DNA from: Mycolicibacterium aurum
Lineage (GTDB): Bacteria > Actinomycetota > Actinomycetes > Mycobacteriales > Mycobacteriaceae
Length of the DNA: 64,000 bases
Assembly (NCBI GenBank): GCA_900078775.1
Contig: LT549889.1
Coordinates: forward strand, 4,712,001 to 4,776,000
Direction: 5' to 3'
The notes under the pieces are model-generated. The model made no database searches, was not told where the DNA came from, and worked only from the letters and a program-made list of their open reading frames with translations. This document shows, in pieces, positions 51,258 through 60,059 of this stretch (position 1 is its first letter; each line of letters starts with the position of its first letter). Both the position numbers and the translations under genes were made by a program.

Positions 51258-53105
51258 CTACGCCGCGCCGTCCTCACCGCCCGACTCGGATCCTTCGTCC
51301 GATGGCGTCGTACCCGAGCTCGGGGTGCGGTCGGCGGGTTCCTCGGTCACCGAGGACGAGGCTGCCCGGTCCTCGGCATCGTCGGCCTTGTCCTGATCCT
51401 CGTTGTCCTGACGCTCGTCCGGGCCCGATCCGAGTGCGGCCCGGCGCTCGGCCGCCGTCGGGCGGGAAGGCGCCGTGTCCTCGTCGTCCGGGGCCGAGAT
51501 CGCCTGCAGCGCGTCCGGATCCGGCGCGCCGGCGGGCACGGACACCGCGCTGTCGGCACGACGGGGCGCGTCTGCCGAGCGGATCGTCCTGACGGTGGGG
51601 CGTGATTCGGGGGTGACGTCGCCGGCCGGCGCGGCCGAGGTGCCCGCGGCCGACCGCGACGCCGCGATCGGTTCGGCCACCGCGCCGGCGGATGTCCGCG
51701 CGGTGCTGGGGTGCACTGCCTGCCTGACGGTGTTCATGACGTTCTTGGTCGCGGTAGCGATGCCCTTGACCAACGACTCCGCCGCCGCCACACCGCGGCG
51801 GATCAGGTTGAAGGTGACCTGAACGACCGTCCGCACCACCGCCGCCGTGAACTTCGCGACGTCGACGGCCGCCGTCACGACACCGTTGACGACCGCTCGC
51901 GTGGTGGCGCCCAACCAGTGCACGGCCGCGGCGACGGCGTGGATGAGCGGATTGCCCGGTGCGGGCGGCGTCGGGTCCGTGGGGTCCACGGGGGTGGTGG
52001 GGTCATCCGGGTTCAGGAAATCGAGGATGACCTGGACGACCTGTTTGGCGGTTCCGTCGGAGTAATACACGCCAAAGTTGTCCTGCAGGTTGGGACTGCC
52101 GGAGTCGGTGTCCTGCAGCGTGTAGATGAACATCGGGCCGGTGCCGGCCATCTGAGACCAGGCGTTCAGGAAGTCCTGGATGAACTCCGCCTGCTGCTGT
52201 TCGGTGTACTGCCCGGTTGTGGGCTGGCCGTACTCGGTGGCCCACACCTTGAGATCGCCGTCACCGTTGGTGGCCATGATCTGCAGGATCTGCTGCAGTT
52301 GCTCCAGCGGCGAGCCGGCGACGCCCGCACCGGCGGAGAAGGTATCCGAATACTGGTAGGGATGGAATGACAGGGCGTCGAAGTAGCCCTTGGCTCCTGC
52401 GGCGTACATGCCCTGGACGAAATCGTCCGGGTTCATGGTGATGTGGCCCAGCGTGGCGCCGGCCCCGACCACGCCACCGATCACCGTGATGGTCGGGTCG
52501 ACCTGCTTGATCAGCGGATAGGCCGCCTTCAGCAGGCTCGTGTACGCGGCGGGGTCCACCGGGTCCAGCGAATTGATCGCGTTGGGCTCGTTCCAGATCT
52601 CGTAGGCGGAGATCTTTCCCGCGTACCGGGTGGCGACCTTTTCGGCGAAGCCGGCGAACACATCCGGATCGGGCATCCCCGCCATCACGGGGACGCCAGC
52701 CCAGATCGGGGTCTGGTTGATCACGCCGAGATTTCCCATACCGCGACTGTTCGCGGCATCGACAATGTAATCGATGTAATCCCAGCTGTACTCACCCTGG
52801 CGTTCTTCGATCGTGACCCAGGGAATGAGGATGCGCACATTCTGCACACCGAGCGACTGCATCTTGTCGAGTTGCTGGTCGATCTCGGCCTGGGACATCC
52901 CGGTGTTGGACAGGTCCGAGTCGGCGAAGCCCAGCGTGGAGGACGACTGATCGATGGCCGCGGTCAGTTCGATGCGGGAGCCCTGGTGCTGCACAGGCAC
53001 TTCCGGCCTCGTACCCATCGCGGTGCACAGCAGGGCCGAAACCAGGGCAACGATGCTCACCCTCGCCGTGATGCGTGAGCGCCATCGGCCGCGCTGTGCG
53101 TGCAT
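51258..53105 (-). CDS. Secreted GH-A clan glycoside hydrolase with long acidic tail
   Basis: 615-residue secreted hydrolase. Signal-type N-terminus (ARVSIVALVSALLCTAMG), then a TIM-barrel domain of ~330 residues: acid/base Glu in ISAYEIWNEPNAINSLDP and nucleophile in LKVWATEYGQPTTG, resembling GH5/GH39-like cellulase-fold enzymes. After VDPTDPTPPAPGNPL the C-terminal ~230 residues are Ala/Val-rich helices followed by a disordered acidic Ser/Pro/Asp tail. Such tails may tether the enzyme in the envelope. It is convergent with cwsA (6 bp apart) and lies between cwsA and tRNA-Ala, where M. tuberculosis has no such gene, so it looks inserted into the core block. ATG 53105 chosen for the signal. 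Confidence 0.82.
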   Translation of the reverse strand: MHAQRGRWRSRITARVSIVALVSALLCTAMGTRPEVPVQHQGSRIELTAAIDQSSSTLGFADSDLSNTGMSQAEIDQQLDKMQSLGVQNVRILIPWVTIEERQGEYSWDYIDYIVDAANSRGMGNLGVINQTPIWAGVPVMAGMPDPDVFAGFAEKVATRYAGKISAYEIWNEPNAINSLDPVDPAAYTSLLKAAYPLIKQVDPTITVIGGVVGAGATLGHITMNPDDFVQGMYAAGAKGYFDALSFHPYQYSDTFSAGAGVAGSPLEQLQQILQIMATNGDGDLKVWATEYGQPTTGQYTEQQQAEFIQDFLNAWSQMAGTGPMFIYTLQDTDSGSPNLQDNFGVYYSDGTAKQVVQVILDFLNPDDPTTPVDPTDPTPPAPGNPLIHAVAAAVHWLGATTRAVVNGVVTAAVDVAKFTAAVVRTVVQVTFNLIRRGVAAAESLVKGIATATKNVMNTVRQAVHPSTARTSAGAVAEPIAASRSAAGTSAAPAGDVTPESRPTVRTIRSADAPRRADSAVSVPAGAPDPDALQAISAPDDEDTAPSRPTAAERRAALGSGPDERQDNEDQDKADDAEDRAASSSVTEEPADRTPSSGTTPSDEGSESGGEDGAA

Positions 53106-53310
53106 GCAATACCTCGCATTGTCCGGAGTTTGCCGGGGCGGCCCACTGTGCACGTCGCACAGTAATCCATCCCACATTCACAGCAAAGGGTTGGCTCTCC
53201 GGATATGCGCATTTCGCAAATGCGGCGCGGACTGACAGTTTTCGATATCGGGAACTGTGCGGATTCGGCTGCGCCGATGAATGCCGACACACGCCGGACC
53301 GTGATGATTG

Positions 53311-53383
53311 TGGAGCCTAGGAGATTCGAACTCCTGACATCTGCCTTGCAAAGGCAGCGCTCTACCAACTGAGCTAAGGCCCC
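53311..53383 (-). tRNA. tRNA-Ala (anticodon TGC)
   Basis: 73-nt tRNA on the minus strand: acceptor GGGGCCT, D-arm TAGCTCAGTTGGTAGAGC, anticodon stem-loop CTGCC-TTTGCAA-GGCAG (TGC), T-arm AGGAGTTCGAATCTCCT, acceptor end AGGCTCC plus discriminator A. CCA not encoded. Conserved position downstream of gyrA. Confidence 0.96.
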
Positions 53384-53389
53384 TCGGGG

Positions 53390-53503
53390 TTATGCGGGCC
53401 GATCTTCGGTGGTGTGCCACACCTCGACGCCGTGGCGGGACCGGTAGAGGATCGCCGCCGCGGCGGCGATTCCTGCGATCACCGCCAGCGACACCAACTT
53501 CAT
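53390..53503 (-). CDS. DLW-39-like 37-residue protein
   Basis: A 37-codon gene between tRNA-Ile and tRNA-Ala on the same strand: an N-terminal hydrophobic helix (MKLVSLAVIAGIAAAAAILY) followed by RSRHGVEVWHTTEDRPA. GGAAGGG lies eight bases before the ATG. Small proteins with this layout and an acidic tail with a Trp (DLW-39 family) occur next to these tRNAs near gyrA in actinobacteria. Function unknown. Too short for standard gene calling. Confidence 0.65.
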   Translation of the reverse strand: MKLVSLAVIAGIAAAAAILYRSRHGVEVWHTTEDRPA

Positions 53504-53519
53504 GGTGCACACCCTTCCG

Positions 53520-53593
53520 TGGGCCTAGGAGGACTCGAACCTCCGACCTCTTCGTTATCAGCGAAGCGCTCTAACCGCCTGAGCTATAGGCCC
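53520..53593 (-). tRNA. tRNA-Ile (anticodon GAT)
   Basis: 74-nt tRNA on the minus strand: acceptor GGGCCTA, D-arm AGCTCAGGCGGTTAGAGC, anticodon loop CTGATAA (GAT), T-arm GGAGGTTCGAGTCCTCC, acceptor end TAGGCCC plus A. Located between the DUF3566 gene and tRNA-Ala. Confidence 0.96.
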
Positions 53594-53672
53594 GTTCAAC
53601 CGCCTGATTCTCTCAGTCCGGCCGAGCGACGAGATTACCGTAACCCCGCCCGATCATCCAAAACCGCTGGGT

Positions 53673-54623
53673 TCAGTCCCGGTCGGCGAGGGTCACTTCG
53701 ACGCCGCCGACCAGATCGGTGATGAGGTTGTAGATGAACGCACCGGCTGTCGCCATCGCCGTCAACAGCACGATGTTGACCAGACCGATCAGCGTGGCAC
53801 CGCCGAAAATCGTTCCGCTGGAGATGAGTTCGCCACCGGTGCCGCTGTCACTGGTGAGCAGGTCACCCACGTTGCTGTTCAGCTTGGTCCAGACACCCAT
53901 CCCGCCGAGCACCAGATACAGGAACGCGACGGCGATCATCCATACGAAGAACATCACACCGGAGAGCACCAGAGAGACCTTCAGCGTGCTCCACGGATCG
54001 ATGCGGCGGATCTGCATGCTGGCCCGCACCGGCCCCTGGGTCTTTTTGGCGACCTGCACCCGGGCGGCCGGACGCGGCTCGGCCGGGGCCGGAGTGCCCG
54101 ACGGCCGCGGCGGGCGGGGTGCCGGCGCGGAGAGGTCGGGCAGCTCGCTGGCGTAGCTCTCCGGGCGGCCCTCGGGACGGTCGGGCGTCCGGGCGGGGAC
54201 GACCTCGGTGTCGCGGTTGGCCGGGCCGTTCTCCCGATTGACGGGGGCGCCGCCGGCGATGAACTGCCCGATCCGGGCGTCCGCGCCGGGGGAGCGGGCC
54301 GGGGGCCGCGGAGCTTCCCCGGGCCGGGGCCCGTTGGCCTGCTCGGGCTGCCGTGGCGCACCGCCCTGCTCGGGCTGCCGTGGCGCACCGCCCTGTTCGG
54401 CCGGCCGGGGCCCATTGCCCGGCTCTGCAGGGCGCGGCCCATTGCCCGGCTGCTCAGGCTGCCGGGCAGCGCCACCCTGATCCGCCGGACGCGGGCCGTT
54501 GGGCTGCTCGGCCGGCCGCGGGGCAGCGCCGCGGGCGGCCGGGCCGCGCTGCCACGGCGGCACATCGCTGGACTCGGCCGAGCGCCCCGACGGCGGGGCT
54601 CCGGGCTCGTTCGGTGAGGTCAC
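53673..54623 (-). CDS. DUF3566 membrane protein (Rv0007-type)
   Basis: 316-residue protein. The N-terminal ~190 residues are a disordered Pro/Gly/Arg/Ala linker with repeated GNGPRPAE and QGGAPRQPE units. The C-terminal DUF3566 domain starts at VRASMQIRRIDPWSTLKVSL and has two membrane helices (SLVLSGVMFFVWMIAVAFLY and GLVNIVLLTAMATAGAFIYN). It sits directly downstream of gyrA, as in all mycobacteria. Function unknown; the family contacts the cell-division or envelope machinery only by association. Confidence 0.9.
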   Translation of the reverse strand: MTSPNEPGAPPSGRSAESSDVPPWQRGPAARGAAPRPAEQPNGPRPADQGGAARQPEQPGNGPRPAEPGNGPRPAEQGGAPRQPEQGGAPRQPEQANGPRPGEAPRPPARSPGADARIGQFIAGGAPVNRENGPANRDTEVVPARTPDRPEGRPESYASELPDLSAPAPRPPRPSGTPAPAEPRPAARVQVAKKTQGPVRASMQIRRIDPWSTLKVSLVLSGVMFFVWMIAVAFLYLVLGGMGVWTKLNSNVGDLLTSDSGTGGELISSGTIFGGATLIGLVNIVLLTAMATAGAFIYNLITDLVGGVEVTLADRD

Positions 54624-54643
54624 CTAGCGGCTCCTTTGTCTGA

Positions 54644-57190
54644 TCACGTTGCGTCGGGCTCGGTGCCGTCGGTACCGGTGCTGTCCGCCTCGGCACCCTC
54701 GGAATCGGTGTCCTCGTCGTCGTCACCCTCGGCGTTCCGGGCAATGGCAATCAGTGTGTCGCCGTCACCCAGGTTCATCAAGCGCACGCCCTTGGTCTGC
54801 CGACCGGCCTTGCGGACCTGACGCGCGGCGGTGCGGATGACACCGCCACCGGAGGTGATCGCGTACAGCTCGGTCTCGTCGTCGACGATGAGCGCCCCGA
54901 CCAGGCTGCCACGCTTCGGGTCGTACTGGATGGTCAGGATGCCCTTGCCACCGCGTCCCTGCGCGCTGTACTCGTCGATGGCGGTGCGCTTGGCATAGCC
55001 GCCGGCCGTCGCCACCAGCAGGTACTTGTCCGCCTCCACGACATTGAGCGACAACAGCTTGTCGTCCTCGTTGAACCGCATGCCCTGCACGCCGGAGGTG
55101 GCCCGACCCATCGGCCGCAGCGCCTCATCGGTGGCCGAGAACCGGATGGACTGACCGTTGGCGCTGACCAGCAGCAGATCGTCCTCGGCGGAGCACAGCA
55201 CCGCACCGACCAGTTCGTCGCCCTCGCGCAGGTTGATCGCGACGATGCCGCCGGAGCGGTTGGAGTCGAAATCGGTCAGCTTGGACTTCTTCACCAGACC
55301 ATTGCGGGTGGCCAGCACCAGGTACGGCGCATCCTCGTAGCTCTGGATCTGAATGACCTGTGCGATGCGCTCCTCCGGCTGGAAGGCCAGCAGGTTGGCC
55401 ACATGCTGACCGCGCGCGGTGCGGGAGGCCTCCGGCAGTTCGTAGGCCTTGGCCCGGTACACCCGGCCCTGTGTGGTGAAGAACAGGATCCAGTCATGCG
55501 TCGAGCAGACGAAGAAGTGGTTGACGATGTCGTCCTGCTTGAGCCCGGCACCCTGCACGCCCTTACCGCCGCGCTTCTGGCTGCGGTACAGGTCGGTCTT
55601 GGTGCGCTTGGCGTATCCGGTCTCGGTGATCGTCACGACCACGTCCTCGCGGGCGATCAGATCCTCATCGCTGACCTCACCGTCGGCCGGCACGATCCGC
55701 GACTTGCGGTCATCGCCGTACTTGTCGGCGAGTTCCTTGAGTTCGTCGCGGACGATGGCGCGCTGCCGCTCGGGCTTGGCCAGGATGTCCTCGAGGTCCG
55801 CGATCTCGGCTTCGATCTTGGCCAGATCGTCGACGATGCGCTGACGTTCCAGAGCGGCCAGTCGACGCAGCTGCATGTCGAGGATGGCCTGGGCCTGGAT
55901 CTCGTCGACGTCGAGCAGCTCCATCAGGCCGCTGCGGGCGACATCGGCGTTGGCCGAGGCCCGGATCAATGCGATGACCTCGTCGAGCGCGTCGAGCGCC
56001 TTGACCAGACCGCGCAGAATGTGGGCCCGCTCATTGGCTTTGCGCAACCGGTACCGGGTGCGCCGGATGATCACATCGAGTTGGTGCTCGACGTAGTAGC
56101 GGATCATCTGGTCCAGCCGCAGGGTGCGCGGCACCCCGTCGACGATGGACAGCATGTTCGCCCCGAAGCTGGTCTGCAGCTGGGTGTGCTTGTAGAGGTT
56201 GTTCAACACCACCTTGGCGACGGCATCGCGCTTGAGCTCCACCACGATTCGCAGGCCCACCCGGTCGCTGGACTGGTCTTCGATGTTGGAGATGCCGGTG
56301 AGCTTGCCGTCGCGGACCTGCTCGGCGATCGAGGTGATGAAGTTGTCGTGGTTCACCTGGTACGGCAACTCGGTGATCACGATCGAGGTGCGCCCGCGCG
56401 AATCCTCTTCGATCTCAACGACACCGCGCATCCGGATGGAGCCACGACCGGTGGTGTAGGTGTCCTGGATGCCCTGGGATCCGACGATCAGACCAGATGT
56501 CGGGAAGTCCGGACCCTTGACCCGTTCGCAGACCGCGGCCAGCGTGGTCTCCTCGTCGGCCTCGTGGTTGTCCAGGCACCAGTACACGGCCTCGGCGAGT
56601 TCGCGGAGGTTGTGCGGCGGGATGTTGGTGGCCATACCGACCGCGATACCGCCCGAACCGTTGGCCAGCAGGTTCGGGAACCGGCTCGGCAGGACCGTCG
56701 GCTCCTGCACGCGCCCGTCATAGTTGGGGATGAAATTGACTGTCTCCTCGTCGATTTCACGCAGCATCTCCATGGCCAGTGGAGTCAGACGGGCCTCGGT
56801 GTAGCGCATGGCGGCCGGCGGGTCGTTACCCGGCGAGCCGAAGTTGCCCTGACCGTCGACCAGCGGGTAGCGCAGCGACCACGGCTGGGCCATCCGGACC
56901 AGGGTGTCGTAGATTGATGAGTCACCGTGCGGGTGATAGTTACCCATCGTCTCGGCGACCGAACGGGCGGACTTGGCGTGGCCGCGATCCGGGCGGAAGC
57001 CCGAGTCGTACATGGCATAGAGCACCCGGCGGTGCACCGGCTTGAGGCCGTCGCGGACCTCGGGAAGGGCGCGGCCCACGATGACGCTCATGGCGTAATC
57101 GATGTAGCTGCGCTGCATCTCCTGCTGGATGTCGACAGGTTCGATGCGGTCGCCGGCTTCGTCGCCAGGCGGCAGGGTGGTGTCAGTCAT
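54644..57190 (-). CDS. gyrA: GyrA, DNA gyrase subunit A
   Basis: 848-residue gyrase A subunit: breakage-reunion domain with catalytic Tyr in AAMRYTEARLTPLAME and a C-terminal beta-pinwheel (GyrA box QKRGGKG). The quinolone-determining region reads HPHGDSSIYDTLVRMAQPWS, with Ser where M. tuberculosis and most mycobacteria have Ala (position 90 in M. tuberculosis, 83 in E. coli), and a normal Asp four residues later. The tail ends in an acidic stretch. Follows gyrB after 27 bp on the same strand. Confidence 0.98.
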   Translation of the reverse strand: MTDTTLPPGDEAGDRIEPVDIQQEMQRSYIDYAMSVIVGRALPEVRDGLKPVHRRVLYAMYDSGFRPDRGHAKSARSVAETMGNYHPHGDSSIYDTLVRMAQPWSLRYPLVDGQGNFGSPGNDPPAAMRYTEARLTPLAMEMLREIDEETVNFIPNYDGRVQEPTVLPSRFPNLLANGSGGIAVGMATNIPPHNLRELAEAVYWCLDNHEADEETTLAAVCERVKGPDFPTSGLIVGSQGIQDTYTTGRGSIRMRGVVEIEEDSRGRTSIVITELPYQVNHDNFITSIAEQVRDGKLTGISNIEDQSSDRVGLRIVVELKRDAVAKVVLNNLYKHTQLQTSFGANMLSIVDGVPRTLRLDQMIRYYVEHQLDVIIRRTRYRLRKANERAHILRGLVKALDALDEVIALIRASANADVARSGLMELLDVDEIQAQAILDMQLRRLAALERQRIVDDLAKIEAEIADLEDILAKPERQRAIVRDELKELADKYGDDRKSRIVPADGEVSDEDLIAREDVVVTITETGYAKRTKTDLYRSQKRGGKGVQGAGLKQDDIVNHFFVCSTHDWILFFTTQGRVYRAKAYELPEASRTARGQHVANLLAFQPEERIAQVIQIQSYEDAPYLVLATRNGLVKKSKLTDFDSNRSGGIVAINLREGDELVGAVLCSAEDDLLLVSANGQSIRFSATDEALRPMGRATSGVQGMRFNEDDKLLSLNVVEADKYLLVATAGGYAKRTAIDEYSAQGRGGKGILTIQYDPKRGSLVGALIVDDETELYAITSGGGVIRTAARQVRKAGRQTKGVRLMNLGDGDTLIAIARNAEGDDDEDTDSEGAEADSTGTDGTEPDAT

Positions 57191-57217
57191 CTATTGTCCT
57201 AAACCTGGTTATCCGGG

Positions 57218-59229
57218 TTAAACATCCAAGAAGCGAACGTCTTTGGCATTTCGGGTGATGAAGCTGCGGCGGGCCTCGACATCCTCGCCCATCAGGATCG
57301 AGAACAGCTCGTCTGCGGCGGCGGCGTCATCGAGGGTCACCTGACGCAGCACCCGCACCGAGGGGTCCATGGTGGTCTCCCACAGTTCCTTGGCGTCCAT
57401 CTCGCCCAGACCCTTGTACCGCTGGATGCCGTCCTCCGGGTTGATCCGCTTGCCGGCCGCGCGGCCGGCCTCCAGCAGACCGTCCCGCTCACGATCGGAG
57501 TAGGCGAACTCGGGCTCGCTGCGCTGCCACTTGAGCTTGTACAGCGGCGGCTGCGCCAGGAAGATGTGCCCGTTCTCCACAAGCGGTTTCATGAACCGGA
57601 ACAGCAGGGTCAGCAGCAGGGTCGAGATGTGCTGACCGTCCACGTCGGCGTCGGCCATTAGCACGATCTTGTGATACCGCAGCTTCGCGAGGTCGAACTC
57701 ATCGTGGATTCCGGTGCCCAGCGCGGTGATGATGGCCTGGACTTCGGTGTTCTTGAGCACCCGGTCGATGCGGGCCTTCTCGACGTTGATGATCTTGCCG
57801 CGCAGCGGCAGGATCGCCTGGAACATCGAGTCGCGCCCACTCTTGGCCGAGCCACCGGCCGAGTCGCCCTCCACCACATACAGTTCGGACTTGCTCGGGT
57901 CGGTGGAGCGGCAGTCGGCGAGCTTGCCGGGCAGACCACCGATGTCGGTGGCGCTCTTGCGGCGCACCAATTCTCGCGCCTTGCGTGCCGCCATTCGTGC
58001 CTGCGCCGACGAAACAGCCTTGTTCACAACGGTCTTGGCTTCGGCCGGGTTGGCATCGAACCAGTGCTGCAGTTCTTCGTTGCAGATCTTCTGGACGAAT
58101 GACTTGACCTCGGTGTTGCCCAGTTTGGTCTTGGTCTGGCCCTCGAACTGCGGCTGCTGGACCTTCACCGAGATGACCGCGGCCAGACCCTCACGGATGT
58201 CGTCGCCGGTGAGGTTCGGATCCTTGTCCTTGAGCAGCTTCTTGTCCTTGGCGTACTTGTTGACCACCGTGGTCAGCGCCGCCCGGAACCCCTCTTCGTG
58301 GGTGCCACCCTCGTGGGTGTTGATGGTGTTGGCGAAGGTGTGCACCGACTCGGAGTAGCCGGCGTTCCACTGCATCGCGATCTCGACCTCGTGGCCGGGA
58401 CCCTTGCCCTCGAAATCGATGACGCTGGGCTGGATCGCGGTCTTGGTCCGGTTGATGTGCTTGACGAAGTCGACCAGGCCGCCGGGGTAGTGGAACACCC
58501 GGTGCTTGACCTTCTGCGGGGCCGCGGCCTCGGCGGCCTTCTCGTCCGCCGACTTCGGCGCCTCGGCGTGGTCGCTGACCACCTCATCGACGACCGCCTC
58601 GGGGCGACGCGCTCGTCGGTCAGCTCGATGGTCAGGCCCTTGTTCAGGAAGGCCATCTCCTGCAGTCGGCGGGCGATCGTCTCGAAGTCGTAGGTGGTGG
58701 TCTCGAAAATGTCGGGATCCGCCCAGAACCGGATGGTCGAGCCGGTCTTCTTGGTCTTCTCACCCTGGCGCAGGGTGCCCGGCACCGACTTGTCGTAGGT
58801 CTGGAACCACTCGTACCCGTCGCGGCAGATATCGGCCTCGAGCCGGGTGGACAGTGCGTTGACCACCGACACGCCGACGCCGTGCAGGCCGCCGGACACC
58901 TGGTAGGCACCCTCCTCGAACTTGCCGCCGGCGTGCAGCACGGTCATCACGACGTCCACGGTCGGGACGCCGGTCGCGTGCATGGCGACCGGGATGCCGC
59001 GGCCGTCGTCGGAGACCTGGACGCCGCCGTCCTCGAGGATCCGCACGTCCACCTTGGTGGCGTAGCCGGCCATCGCCTCGTCGACGGCGTTGTCCACGAC
59101 CTCCCAGATCAGGTGGTGTAGACCGCGCTCTCCGGTGGAACCGATATACATGCCGGGACGCTTGCGTACGGCTTCGAGTCCTTCGAGGACCTTGATCGAA
59201 TCGGCACCGTACTGATCTTGGGCAGCCAC
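57218..59229 (-). CDS. gyrB: GyrB, DNA gyrase subunit B (one probable base deletion)
   Basis: ATPase subunit of gyrase. GTG start with AAGGAGA upstream; N-terminus DSIKVLEGLEAVRKRPGMYI, ATP site SGGLHGVGVSVVNALS, TOPRIM motifs YVVEGDSAGGSAKSGRD and MADADVDGQHISTLLL, quinolone-linked DPSKSELYVVEGD. The frame breaks at 58601-58604: LTDERVAP then, one frame back, EAVVDEVVSDHAEAPKSADE. One missing C in the C run (coding strand) explains it, giving 670 residues. gyrB is essential and single copy, so this must be a sequence error unless a second copy exists. Confidence 0.95.
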
Positions 59230-59450
59230 GTTGGACGCGTCTCCTTGGGGTTCGCGGGTCGCGGTTTTACAACACCGCCTGCAAAGCTCCCGCCAGTCTA
59301 CCGTTAGACACCGTCAGGACTTACTCTGCAGCGCTGTTTCCCACCATCTATCTGAGCCGTGCACGGAATTTTCCGGCCCTCGGAGCGTCTGGACGCCTCA
59401 GATACGTGATTTCTGGCGTCTCGGCCCTCTCAGCAGAACCTCCGAGTGAC

Positions 59451-60059
59451 CTATCCGTAGGTGTCCCGCGGACCACGCCCGGGCACGTGCCGGCTGCCCT
59501 TGCGCCAGGACGGCGCGGTCGGCCCCTGGATCTTCAACGACGTCACCACACCGTCGCCGACCGCGGCGGCGATCTTGGCCAGCACCTGGGCCTGCACCAT
59601 CCGCAGCTGGGTGGCCCAGGCGGTCGATTCCGCGGAGACCGTCAGGACCCCGTCGCGCAGACTCACCGGTACCGCATGGTCGGCGATCTGGTCGCCGACG
59701 ACGGTCACCCATTGACCCAGCACCGAACCCTCCGCGACCTGCTTGGACCAGCCGCGTGATTGCGCGAGATCTCGAGCGGCCACGCTGAAGGGCTGGGGAT
59801 CGCGGACGTCGGGGCCCGGTCCGGACCAGCGCCGGCGTTTACCCCCGGCGGGGGAGCGCTGCGCGGGAGCGACCCGGCCCCGACCCACATCCTTACCCCG
59901 GGTACGGGCGGCCCCGCGGGCTTCCTCGAGCACCCGGCGCACCATGTCCATACCGGGCAGATTGTCCAGATGTTCCGGGGGACCCCCGTTCTCACCCGGG
60001 GTTGTCGGTTCGCTCGCAGACTCGCGCCTGCCCGACGGTTCGTTCGCAGACTCGCTCAC
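59451..60059 (-). CDS. DUF721 (Rv0004-type) protein
   Basis: 202-residue protein. N-terminal ~75 residues are disordered and basic; the DUF721 domain follows (GWSKQVAEGSVLGQWVTVVG, LTVSAESTAWATQLRMVQAQ, LKIQGPTAPSWRKGSR). The family lies between recF and gyrB in most actinobacteria; related to the DciA helicase-loader family, so a role in loading the replicative helicase is likely (established for the family in mycobacteria and other bacteria). Start overlaps the recF stop by four bases. The 221 bp downstream of it hold the gyrB promoter region. Confidence 0.9.
   Translation of the reverse strand: MSESANEPSGRRESASEPTTPGENGGPPEHLDNLPGMDMVRRVLEEARGAARTRGKDVGRGRVAPAQRSPAGGKRRRWSGPGPDVRDPQPFSVAARDLAQSRGWSKQVAEGSVLGQWVTVVGDQIADHAVPVSLRDGVLTVSAESTAWATQLRMVQAQVLAKIAAAVGDGVVTSLKIQGPTAPSWRKGSRHVPGRGPRDTYG

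Noticed and set aside
54205..54480. Minisatellite in the DUF3566 gene as an independent element
   Set aside because: It encodes the protein's disordered Pro/Gly/Arg linker; ordinary low-complexity coding sequence.
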